Assembly (NCBI RefSeq): GCF_002237595.1
Contig: NZ_CP022529.1
Coordinates: 2,976,001 to 3,040,000 of the forward strand
DNA length: 64,000 nucleotides
Direction of reading: 5' to 3'
From: Labrenzia sp. VG12
Lineage (GTDB): Bacteria; Pseudomonadota; Alphaproteobacteria; Rhizobiales; Stappiaceae
Shown piece after piece: positions 16,884 through 24,545 of the stretch. The notes under the pieces were generated by a model. The model was given only the letters and a program-made list of their open reading frames with translations, did not search any database and was not told where the DNA came from. A program made the position numbers and the translations under genes. Each line of letters starts with the position of its first letter. The first letter of the stretch is position 1.

Positions 16884-18398
16884 ATGTCCGACCTTGAGAC
16901 CAATCTCGGCAAACTGACCGGCTACCTGGCACGTTTTCAGGAGACCGGCATCCTCAACCAGATCGGTGGAGAGACACTTGCCGCAGTCTCCGGAGAAACC
17001 TTCCAGACACGCTCACCGGTCGATGAAAGCCTGATCTGCGAGGTCGCAAAGGGCGGCGCGGCCGACATAGACGCAGCAGCAAAGGCGGCCAAGGCAGCTT
17101 TCCCCGCGTGGCGTGACATGGCAGTCTCAGAACGCAAGAAGATCCTGCACAAGATTGCCGACGGCATTGTCGAACGGGCGGAAGAAATCGCGCTGTGCGA
17201 ATGCTGGGACACCGGCCAGGCGCTCCGCTTCATGTCAAAGGCCGCCTTGCGCGGTGCCGAAAATTTCCGCTTCTTTGCCGACAAGGCACCGGGCGCCCGG
17301 GACGGCCAGGCTCTGCCATCGCCGACCCTCATGAACATAACAACACGTGTCCCCATCGGCCCGGTGGGTGTGATCACCCCGTGGAACACACCCTTCATGC
17401 TTTCCACCTGGAAGATCGCGCCGGCGCTCGCCGCCGGCTGTACGGTGGTCCACAAGCCGGCGGAATTCTCGCCGCTGACCGCGCGCATTCTCATGGAAAT
17501 CGCGGAAGAGGCCGGCCTGCCGAAAGGCGTCTGGAACCTGGTCAACGGCTATGGTGAAGACGCCGGCAAGGCGCTGACCGAACATCCCGACATCAAGGCA
17601 ATCGCCTTTGTGGGTGAGAGCCGGACCGGTTCGATGATCATGAAACAGGGAGCGGAGACACTGAAGCGTGTCCACTTTGAGCTGGGCGGCAAGAACCCGG
17701 TGATCGTGTTTGACGATGCCGATCTCGACCGCGCACTGGATGCGGCCATCTTCATGATCTATTCGCTGAACGGCGAGCGCTGCACCTCGTCTTCCCGCCT
17801 CCTGGTGCAGGACACCATTGCAGACACCTTCGAGGCCAGGTTGGTCGAGCGTGTCAACAGGATCAAGGTCGGCCACCCGCTCGACCCGAAGACCGAAATC
17901 GGTCCCCTGATCCACAAGACCCACTTCGACAAGGTCACCGGCTATTTCGGCATTGCCAAGGAAAACGGTGCCACCATTGCCGCCGGCGGCGAGCGGCACG
18001 GCGATCAGGGCTGGTTCGTCCGCCCGACCCTCTTTACCGGTGCCGACAATTCCATGCGGATTGCCCAGGAGGAGATCTTCGGTCCGGTCCTGACCAGCAT
18101 CCGGTTTTCCTCCGAAGACGAAGCGCTCCAGATCGCCAATGACATTCCCTATGGCCTCACCGGCTATGTCTGGACCAATGACTTGACGCGCGCCTTGCGT
18201 TTCACCCACCAGCTGGAGGCCGGCATGATCTGGGTGAACTCGGAAAATGTCCGGCATCTGCCCACCCCCTTCGGCGGGGTCAAGGCCAGCGGCATCGGCC
18301 GCGACGGCGGCGACTGGTCCTTCGACTTCTACATGGAACAGAAACACATCGGCCTGGCCACCGGCCAGCACGCTATCCCGCGCCTCGGCGCCAACTGA
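16884..18398 (+). CDS. hpaE: 5-carboxymethyl-2-hydroxymuconate semialdehyde dehydrogenase
   Basis: 504 residues, ALDH superfamily. Cofactor segment GPVGVITPWNTPFMLSTWK, catalytic Glu in VHFELGGKNPVIVFDDAD, catalytic Cys in SLNGERCTSSSRLLV. The GERC(T/N)(S/A)SSR form with an HLPTPFGGVKASGIGRDGGDWSFDFYME ending is typical of HpaE. It oxidises the ring-cleavage semialdehyde to 5-carboxymethyl-2-hydroxymuconate with NAD. It lies between hpaF and the ring-cleavage dioxygenases. Assignment is strengthened by having every other lower-pathway enzyme next to it. Confidence 0.95.
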   Translation: MSDLETNLGKLTGYLARFQETGILNQIGGETLAAVSGETFQTRSPVDESLICEVAKGGAADIDAAAKAAKAAFPAWRDMAVSERKKILHKIADGIVERAEEIALCECWDTGQALRFMSKAALRGAENFRFFADKAPGARDGQALPSPTLMNITTRVPIGPVGVITPWNTPFMLSTWKIAPALAAGCTVVHKPAEFSPLTARILMEIAEEAGLPKGVWNLVNGYGEDAGKALTEHPDIKAIAFVGESRTGSMIMKQGAETLKRVHFELGGKNPVIVFDDADLDRALDAAIFMIYSLNGERCTSSSRLLVQDTIADTFEARLVERVNRIKVGHPLDPKTEIGPLIHKTHFDKVTGYFGIAKENGATIAAGGERHGDQGWFVRPTLFTGADNSMRIAQEEIFGPVLTSIRFSSEDEALQIANDIPYGLTGYVWTNDLTRALRFTHQLEAGMIWVNSENVRHLPTPFGGVKASGIGRDGGDWSFDFYMEQKHIGLATGQHAIPRLGAN

Positions 18399-18422
18399 CA
18401 AACGCCGTTCTGGGAGGACAAA

Positions 18423-19277
18423 ATGGGAGAAATCGTTCTTGCGGCCAAGGTGACGCATGTGCCGACCATGCTCATGTCGGAACAGCCCGGCCCCGTCGAA
18501 GGCAAGCGCCAGCCGGCCATTGACGGCCACGCAGAAATTGCCCGCCGCGCCAAGGCACTCGGTGCCACCACGGCCATTGTCTGCGACACCCACTGGGTCA
18601 TCAATGCAGGGTTTCATATCAACGCCAACAGCCGCTTCGAGGGCCTGTTCACCTCCAACGAATTTCCGCATTTCATTCAGAACCTGCCTTATGCCTATGA
18701 AGGTAATCCGGCCCTGGGCGATGCCATCGCCAAAGAGGCGTCGGACAGGGGCGCCCACACGCTCGCCCATCATCTCGACAGCCTGGAGTTGGAATACGGC
18801 ACCCTGGTGCCGATGCGGTTCATGAGCCGGGAACACAAGATGAAGGTGGTGTCCGTTGCCGCCTGGTGCACGGTCCATGGCCATGATGAAAGCCGGATCG
18901 TCGGCGAAGCGATCCGCGCCGCGGTCGAGGCAAGCGACGAAAAGGTGCTGCTGGTCGCTTCAGGCTCGCTCAGCCACAAGATCTGGGCAAACAGGGACTA
19001 CGCCGCCAACAACGGCACCTTCACGATCTCGTCGGAATTCAATCGTCAGGTCGACCTGCATGTGCTCGACATGTGGCAACGCGGTGATCACGCCACCTTC
19101 CTGAAGATGCTTCCCGAATATGCGGAACATTGTTGCGGCGAAGGATCCATGCACGATACGGCAATGCTTTACGGTGCGCTCGGCTGGGATGCCTACACCG
19201 CGGCATGCGAGGTCGTGACAGAGTATTTCCCAAGTTCCGGCACCGGCCAGACCAACGTCATCTTCCCGGTCCAATAA
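18423..19277 (+). CDS. hpaD: 3,4-dihydroxyphenylacetate 2,3-dioxygenase, LigB-type (class III extradiol)
   Basis: 284 residues, matching the size of enterobacterial HpaD/HpcB. The LigB fold is shown by KVTHVPTML (iron-ligand His), CDTHWVIN (second His) and LASGSLSHKIW-like segments near the C-terminus. It cleaves homoprotocatechuate to 5-carboxymethyl-2-hydroxymuconate semialdehyde using Fe(II) and oxygen. A strong GGGAGGACAAA ribosome site precedes the ATG. It is unusual that the next gene encodes an unrelated, vicinal-oxygen-chelate dioxygenase predicted to do the same reaction. Confidence 0.93.
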   Translation: MGEIVLAAKVTHVPTMLMSEQPGPVEGKRQPAIDGHAEIARRAKALGATTAIVCDTHWVINAGFHINANSRFEGLFTSNEFPHFIQNLPYAYEGNPALGDAIAKEASDRGAHTLAHHLDSLELEYGTLVPMRFMSREHKMKVVSVAAWCTVHGHDESRIVGEAIRAAVEASDEKVLLVASGSLSHKIWANRDYAANNGTFTISSEFNRQVDLHVLDMWQRGDHATFLKMLPEYAEHCCGEGSMHDTAMLYGALGWDAYTAACEVVTEYFPSSGTGQTNVIFPVQ

Positions 19278-19294
19278 GCTTTTCAGGACAGCCC

Positions 19295-20274
19295 ATGCCC
19301 ATCCCCGCCCCCAATCTCTATCCCCCCTTCAACATAGTCCGTCTGAGCCATGTCGAACTCGCCGTCACGGACCTTCAGAAGAGCCGTGCCTTTTATGTCG
19401 ACACGCTTGGCCTGCAGGTGACCGACGAAAGCAGCGACGTGATTTACTTGCGCGCCATGGAAGAACGCGGTCATCACTGTCTGGTCCTGCGGAAGGAAGA
19501 GGCCGCCTGTGCCCGCGATCTCGGCTTCAAGGTCTTCAGCGAAGAAGATCTCGACAAGGCGGAACATTTCTTCAAAGCAAAGGGCCTTCCTGTGGACTGG
19601 GTCGAGCGGCCTTATCAGTCGCGGACCTTCCGCACGCGCGATCCGCACGGCATCCCGCTGGAATTCTACTCAAGGATGGACCGCCTGCCGCCGATCCATC
19701 AGCAATATGCGCTCTATAAAGGCGTGAAGCCGCTCCGGATCGACCACTTCAACTGTTTCTCGCCCGACGTCGATGCGTCGGTTGCCTTTTACAACGAGCT
19801 CGGTTTCCGCGTGACCGAATACACCGAGGACGAGGAGAGCGGCCGGCTCTGGGCCGCTTGGACCCATCGCAAGGGTGGCGTCCATGACATCGCCTTTACC
19901 AATGGCCGCGGACCGCGCCTGCACCACACCGCCTTCTGGGTGCCGACCCCGCTCAACATCATCGACCTGCTCGACCTGATGGCAACCACCGGATGGGTTG
20001 CCAATATTGAACGCGGCCCGGGCCGTCACGGCATTTCCAATGCCTTCTTTCTTTATATCCGCGACCCGGATGGCCATCGGATCGAGATCTACTGTTCCGA
20101 CTACCAGACGGTCGATCCGGACCTGGAGCCGATCAGGTGGGATCTGAAAGACCCGCAGCGCCAGACCCTCTGGGGTGCACCTGCCCCAAGAGCTGGTTCG
20201 AGGAAGGTTCGGTTTTTGAAGGAACCGACGTCAGGGCACCAAGCCTTGCGGCCCAGCCCATCGTTGCGCCATAG
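19295..20274 (+). CDS. hpaD: 3,4-dihydroxyphenylacetate 2,3-dioxygenase, vicinal-oxygen-chelate type, with apparent frameshift
   Basis: Two VOC modules. Residues 15-125 form the N-terminal module. Residues 145-270 hold the metal site, with His151 (LRIDHFNCF), His210 (PRLHHTAFW) and Glu264 (HRIEIYCSD). These correspond closely to the His155/His214/Glu267 triad of the Brevibacterium fuscum enzyme, quoted from memory. As written, the frame loses family-like sequence after residue 297 and runs on to 21187 across the next gene. Adding one C to the C run at 20184-20187 restores KSWFEEGSVFEGTDV... and a stop at 20272-20274, giving about 326 residues. The lesion lies after all metal ligands. It may be a sequencing error or a real mutation. 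No other enzyme of this type is in the window. Confidence 0.85.
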
Positions 20275-20282
20275 GTGGTCAT

Positions 20283-21701
20283 ATGAACTGGACCGATTTT
20301 GCTTCGTGGAGCCGTCGTTTTGCCGACTGGACGGCGGACTACCACCGCTCCCTCCGCACCCGGCCCGTCCGCGCACAGGTCGCACCGGGCCAGATCCTGA
20401 ATGCGCTGCCGGAGGCACCACCCGAACTCGCCGAAGAGATGGAACGGATCTTCGCCGATTTCGAGAAGATCGTGTTGCCGGGCATGACTCATTGGCAGCA
20501 CCCACGGTTCTTTGCCTATTTCCCGGCCAACGCTTCGCCGCCGTCCATTCTCGCCGAGCAGCTGGTCACCGCGATGGCCGCCCAGTGCATGCTCTGGCAG
20601 ACCTCACCGGCGGCAACGGAAATGGAAACGAAGATGATGGACTGGCTGCGCCAGGCCGTCGGTCTTCCGGACAATTTCACCGGCGTGATCCAGGACAGCG
20701 CCTCCACCGCAACGCTCGCCGCCGTCCTGACCATGCGCGAAAAGGCCCTCAGCTGGGATGGCAATACATCCGGCCTGTCCGGCCAGAAAACGCTGCGTGT
20801 TTATGCCTCCAACGAAGTGCACACGTCGATCGACCGTGCCATCTGGATTTCCGGCATCGGCGCGGACAATCTGGTGCGGATCCCGGTCAAGGGACAGAAC
20901 CGCTCCATGGATCCGGACGCGCTCCGGGATGCGATCGAGGCCGACCTTGCAGAAGGGTACCTGCCGGCCGGCATCATTGCCTGTACCGGCGGCACCGGTG
21001 TCGGCGCGTCAGACGACGTTACCGCCGTGGTCAAGATGGCCAGGGAACACGGCCTTTATGTCCATCTCGATGCGGCCTGGGCGGGCGCCGCCATGATCGC
21101 ACCGGAGTACCGGGAGCTCTGGACCGGTGTCGACGGCGTCGATTCCATGGTCTTCAATCCGCACAAGTGGATGGGCGCCCAGTTTGATTGCTCGGCGCAT
21201 TTTGTCCGTGATCCGGAAGACCTGGTGCGTACATTGGCGATCCGGCCGGAATATCTGAAGACCCATGGCCATGACGGTGTCATCAACTATTCCGAATGGT
21301 CGATCCCGCTCGGCCGCCGTTTCAGAGCCCTGAAACTATGGTTCCTGATCCGCTCCTACGGACTGGAAGACCTGCGCCAGCGCATCCGCAACCATGTTGC
21401 CTGGTCCGGAAAACTTGCCGAGCGCCTGCGCGCCGAACCGGACTTCGAGATCACATCCGAACCGGTTCTCTCGCTTTTCAGTTTCCGCCATGCACCCGCT
21501 GGCGCCGCGGATCTCGACGCCCTCAATCAACGCCTTGTCGATGCCATCAACGACGATGGCCGCATCTACCTGACCCAGACGCTCCTTGATGGCGCCAAGG
21601 TCATCCGGTTTCAGGTCGGCCAGTTCGACTGCACCGAAGACGACGTTGCCTATGCCCTTGACGTCATTACGGATGTCGCCCGCAACCTGGAGCCCTCATG
21701 A
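20283..21701 (+). CDS. PLP-dependent aromatic L-amino acid decarboxylase (group II)
   Basis: 472 residues. Group II decarboxylase features are the N-terminal THWQHPRFFAYFPANAS, the ASNEVHTSIDRA and LYVHLDAAWAGAAMI segments (cofactor His and Asp) and the Schiff-base Lys in MVFNPHKWMGAQFD. The length and motifs fit the DOPA/tyrosine/tryptophan decarboxylase family. It lies inside the hpa operon, 8 bases after the restored stop of the preceding dioxygenase and overlapping hpaG by 4 bases. It could feed tyramine or dopamine towards (3,4-di)hydroxyphenylacetate, although no amine oxidase or hpaBC hydroxylase is in the window. Substrate choice is inference. Confidence 0.9.
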   Translation: MNWTDFASWSRRFADWTADYHRSLRTRPVRAQVAPGQILNALPEAPPELAEEMERIFADFEKIVLPGMTHWQHPRFFAYFPANASPPSILAEQLVTAMAAQCMLWQTSPAATEMETKMMDWLRQAVGLPDNFTGVIQDSASTATLAAVLTMREKALSWDGNTSGLSGQKTLRVYASNEVHTSIDRAIWISGIGADNLVRIPVKGQNRSMDPDALRDAIEADLAEGYLPAGIIACTGGTGVGASDDVTAVVKMAREHGLYVHLDAAWAGAAMIAPEYRELWTGVDGVDSMVFNPHKWMGAQFDCSAHFVRDPEDLVRTLAIRPEYLKTHGHDGVINYSEWSIPLGRRFRALKLWFLIRSYGLEDLRQRIRNHVAWSGKLAERLRAEPDFEITSEPVLSLFSFRHAPAGAADLDALNQRLVDAINDDGRIYLTQTLLDGAKVIRFQVGQFDCTEDDVAYALDVITDVARNLEPS

Positions 21702-22552
21702 CCCGCCTTGCGACCTACAGCGTCAATGGTGAAATCTTTTACGGCGCGGTGACCGGCGATGGCATGATCGCGCTGTCGCCCCTGTTCTCCCATTGGCCGA
21801 CGCTCTACGACGCCTTGCGTGCAGGCGGCTTGCAGGATCTCATCGACGCAGCAGCAGACCGACCTGTCACGCATACGGACGTCACCTATGAGATGGTGCT
21901 GCCCAATGCACCGCGAATCCTGTGTGTCGGCGTCAACTTCCCCGACCGGAATGCGGAATACAAGGACGGCAGCAGCCAGCCGAAATACATGTCCCTGTTT
22001 CCGCGCTTTGCCAGCGGGTTCACCGGACATGACCGACCGCTGATCCGGCCGCCCGAAAATCACACACTCGATTACGAGGGCGAAGTTGCCATCGTCATCG
22101 GCAAGGCCGGACGGCGCATCAGGCCCGAAGACGCCTATGACCACATCTGCGCCCTGACACTCTGCAACGAGGGCACCATCCGCGACTGGGTGCGGCACGC
22201 AAAATTCAATGTTACCCAGGGCAAGAACTGGGACTGCTCCGGTGCCATGGGTCCCTGGCTGGTGCCTTTCGAAAGGGCAGAACAGCTGGACGAGGCGCGC
22301 CTCGTCACCCGCGTCAACGGCGAGGTCCGTCAGGACGACTACCTGAAGCGCATGACGTTCCCGATCCGGGAAGAGATCGCCTATATTTCGACCTTCATGA
22401 CCCTTCAGCCCGGCGACATCATCGTGACCGGCACACCGACGGGTGCGGGTGCCCGCTTCGACCCGCCCCGATATCTGAAACCCGGCGACGTGGTCGAGAT
22501 CGAAGTGGACGGGATCGGTCTTCTCAGGAACGGTGTGGATGACGAACAATGA
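21698..22552 (+). CDS. hpaG: Fumarylacetoacetate-hydrolase-family isomerase/decarboxylase of the homoprotocatechuate pathway
   Basis: 284 residues, one FAH domain. Signature segments are ILCVGVNFPDRNAEYK, HTLDYEGEVAIVIGKAGRRI (metal-ligand acidic residues), GKNWDCSGAMGPWLVP and GDIIVTGTPTGAGARFDPPRYLKPGD. Members in this position carry out the OPET decarboxylase / HHDD isomerase steps after CHM isomerase. The start overlaps the decarboxylase stop (ATGA), and its own stop overlaps hpaH. A single-domain form contrasts with the two-domain HpaG of enterobacteria; whether it does both steps is not shown. Confidence 0.88.
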   Translation: MTRLATYSVNGEIFYGAVTGDGMIALSPLFSHWPTLYDALRAGGLQDLIDAAADRPVTHTDVTYEMVLPNAPRILCVGVNFPDRNAEYKDGSSQPKYMSLFPRFASGFTGHDRPLIRPPENHTLDYEGEVAIVIGKAGRRIRPEDAYDHICALTLCNEGTIRDWVRHAKFNVTQGKNWDCSGAMGPWLVPFERAEQLDEARLVTRVNGEVRQDDYLKRMTFPIREEIAYISTFMTLQPGDIIVTGTPTGAGARFDPPRYLKPGDVVEIEVDGIGLLRNGVDDEQ

Positions 22553-23355
22553 GGCTCTCCGACACGGATATCTCACAGGCGGCCGCAGACCTGCTCACCG
22601 CAGAGCAGTCTCTGACGCAAATCGGCCTTCTAACAAAACGCCACCCTGATCTCGACATGGACGGCGCCTATGCCATCCAGAAAGCCTTTGCCAGGGCCAA
22701 GCTGGATGCCGGGCGCAAGGTCATCGGCTGGAAGATCGGCCTGACGTCAAAGGCCATGCAGGATGCGCTCAAGATCAACATTCCCGACAGCGGTGTTCTG
22801 TTTGACGACATGCTGTTTGAAAACGCTGGCACCATACCGAAAACCCGCTTCATCCAGCCACGCATCGAAGCGGAGATCGCCTTCGTGATGAAGGCACCTC
22901 TGGGTGGTGACACTGTCACCAGAGACCAGGTTCTGGCGGCAACCGACTACGTCTGTCCGAGCCTTGAAATTCTGGACACACGCATCCTGCGGGTCGATCC
23001 GGAGACTGGCCAAACCCGCAAGGTCTTCGACACGATCGCCGACAATGCCGCCAATGCCGGACTGGTGCTGGGCACCGAGAAACACGATCCCGGCGCAACT
23101 GACCTTCGCTGGGTCGGAGCGATTGTCACCCGCAACGGCGAGGTCGAGGAGACCGGCCTCGGCGCCGGCGTTCTCAACGATCCGGTGGAAAGTGTGGTCT
23201 GGCTGGCCCGGCGCATGGCAGGATACGGCCAGACGATTGAAGCCGGCCAGGTCATTCTGTCCGGCTCTTTCATCCGGCCGGTGGAATGCCCGTCCGGTGC
23301 TGAAATCCACGCCGATTTCGGACCGTTCGGCTCGGTCTCCTGTTCTTTTTCCTGA
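22549..23355 (+). CDS. hpaH: 2-oxo-hept-4-ene-1,7-dioate hydratase
   Basis: 268 residues, the length of HpaH. Family segments are GRKVIGWKIGLTSKAMQDALKI, PDSGVLFDDMLFENAG, RIEAEIAFVMKAPL (metal-binding Glu pair) and the C-terminal GQVILSGSFIRPVECPSGAEIHADFG. It hydrates the 2-oxo-heptenedioate product of HpaG to 4-hydroxy-2-oxoheptanedioate, the substrate of the aldolase encoded next. It overlaps hpaG by 4 bases and is separated from hpaI by 9 bases. Confidence 0.94.
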   Translation: MRLSDTDISQAAADLLTAEQSLTQIGLLTKRHPDLDMDGAYAIQKAFARAKLDAGRKVIGWKIGLTSKAMQDALKINIPDSGVLFDDMLFENAGTIPKTRFIQPRIEAEIAFVMKAPLGGDTVTRDQVLAATDYVCPSLEILDTRILRVDPETGQTRKVFDTIADNAANAGLVLGTEKHDPGATDLRWVGAIVTRNGEVEETGLGAGVLNDPVESVVWLARRMAGYGQTIEAGQVILSGSFIRPVECPSGAEIHADFGPFGSVSCSFS

Positions 23356-23364
23356 GGAAAGAAA

Positions 23365-24156
23365 ATGCCTGCACCGGTGAACGCCTTCAAAGCTGCCCTG
23401 AAGAACAACGACGTCCAGATGGGATGCTGGGTTGGCCTGGCCGATCCGTATGTCGCGGAAATCACGGCGAGCGCAGGTTTCGACTGGCTGCTGATCGACT
23501 GTGAACACGCGCCCAACGACCTGCGCTCCATGATGGCCCAGCTCCGGGTCGTGGAGGCCTCGGACAGCAAGCCCGTCGCTCGGCTGCCGATCGGCGACAC
23601 CACTTTGATCAAGCAGTTTCTGGATGCCGGCGCCCAGACCTTGCTGATCCCGATGGTGGAAAGCAAGGCTCAGGCCGAAGAACTTGTGCGTGCGGTCCGC
23701 TATCCACCGCAGGGCATGCGCGGAGTTGGATCGGCCCTTGCCCGTGCCTCGGGTTTTTCGGCCATTCCGGACTACCTGAAGACGGCCGACGCCGAAATCT
23801 GCCTGCTGCTCCAGGTCGAAAATCGCGCAGGCCTTGCCGAACTGGACGGCATTCTCTCCGTTGAGGGTGTCGATGGCGTCTTCATTGGTCCGGCGGATCT
23901 CGCTGCCGACATGGGTCATATCGGTGAGCCCATGCACCCGGACGTCGTCGCCACGATCACGGACGCGCTGACGCGGATCAGCTCAGCCGGCAAGGCGCCG
24001 GGCATCCTGACCACCAATGCCGATTTCGCCGCCACCTGCCTGAAACTCGGCTCCCTGTTTGTTGCAACAAGCATCGACGTTACGCTCTATGCTGCGGCAA
24101 TCCGCAAGGCGGCCGAAGTATCGCGGGAGCTGCGAAAAACTTCATCGGCAGAATAG
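23365..24156 (+). CDS. hpaI: 4-hydroxy-2-oxoheptanedioate aldolase
   Basis: 263 residues, HpcH/HpaI class II aldolase. Key segments are GCWVGLADPYVAEI, DWLLIDCEHAPNDLRSM (catalytic His), PVARLPIGD (active-site Arg), LLLQVENRAGLAELD (metal Glu) and GVFIGPADLAADMG (metal Asp). It splits 4-hydroxy-2-oxoheptanedioate into pyruvate and succinate semialdehyde. It is the last enzyme gene of the hpa operon; a small membrane ORF and a strong terminator follow. No succinate semialdehyde dehydrogenase sits directly beside it. Confidence 0.95.
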   Translation: MPAPVNAFKAALKNNDVQMGCWVGLADPYVAEITASAGFDWLLIDCEHAPNDLRSMMAQLRVVEASDSKPVARLPIGDTTLIKQFLDAGAQTLLIPMVESKAQAEELVRAVRYPPQGMRGVGSALARASGFSAIPDYLKTADAEICLLLQVENRAGLAELDGILSVEGVDGVFIGPADLAADMGHIGEPMHPDVVATITDALTRISSAGKAPGILTTNADFAATCLKLGSLFVATSIDVTLYAAAIRKAAEVSRELRKTSSAE

Positions 24157-24340
24157 GCAAGTTAACCGAACACTGTTTTGTGCTCTGCAAAAACAGCAGA
24201 GCTTTGCAGGGCTGTTATGCGAAATTAGGGGTGAGATTCGCGGAATCCCGCATTGAATTCTTAACGTGTCTCGCTTAAGTGTCGCGAAAGATCAAACAGC
24301 CATCATCCTGCACAATCGGCAGGCAGAAGAGGAGATCGGC

Positions 24341-24463
24341 ATGACACGTGATGATCTCATTCGCGAGTACAAGGAGCACAGCGGGACCTGGCCGGCGCTG
24401 GTCGGTGTCTATGCGCTTATTGTCGGTGCGATGGTTGTTTCCGGCTATTTGATGGTCGGCTGA
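24341..24463 (+). CDS. Small single-pass membrane protein (about 40 residues)
   Basis: The ATG at 24341 has an AGAGGAGAT ribosome site 7 bases upstream and opens a 40-residue frame. It has a charged N-terminus (MTRDDLIREYKEHSGTWP) followed by one hydrophobic helix (ALVGVYALIVGAMVVSGYLM) and a stop just before a strong terminator. A longer frame from 24266 lacks a ribosome site. The 184-base gap after hpaI suggests it has its own promoter. I do not recognise the family. The layout resembles small subunits of membrane complexes, but no partner is visible. Confidence 0.6.
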   Translation: MTRDDLIREYKEHSGTWPALVGVYALIVGAMVVSGYLMVG

Positions 24464-24496
24464 ACCGTCCTGCCACACGCGTGGTTTTGAGTTTTG

Positions 24497-24540
24497 AACA
24501 CCCCCGGATCAGCTGATCCGGGGGTGTTTGTTTTTCCGGC
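24497..24540. terminator. Strong rho-independent terminator, probably bidirectional
   Basis: A perfect 32-base palindrome (24497-24528; arm AACACCCCCGGATCAG and its complement) is followed on the plus strand by a T-rich run (24525-24536). It lies between the small membrane ORF on the plus strand and the end of the ABC transporter operon on the minus strand, so it can end transcription from both sides. Confidence 0.9.
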
Positions 24541-24545
24541 CTGCT

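Noticed and set aside
17235..18884. A 549-codon open frame on the minus strand
   Set aside because: It is antisense to hpaE and hpaD, has no recognisable domain or ribosome site, and shows shadow composition.
19130..21187. A single 685-codon frame joining the VOC dioxygenase to downstream sequence
   Set aside because: After residue 297 of the dioxygenase the translation becomes Arg/Pro-rich and overlaps the decarboxylase gene out of frame. A one-base shift at 20184-20187 explains it better than a fusion protein.
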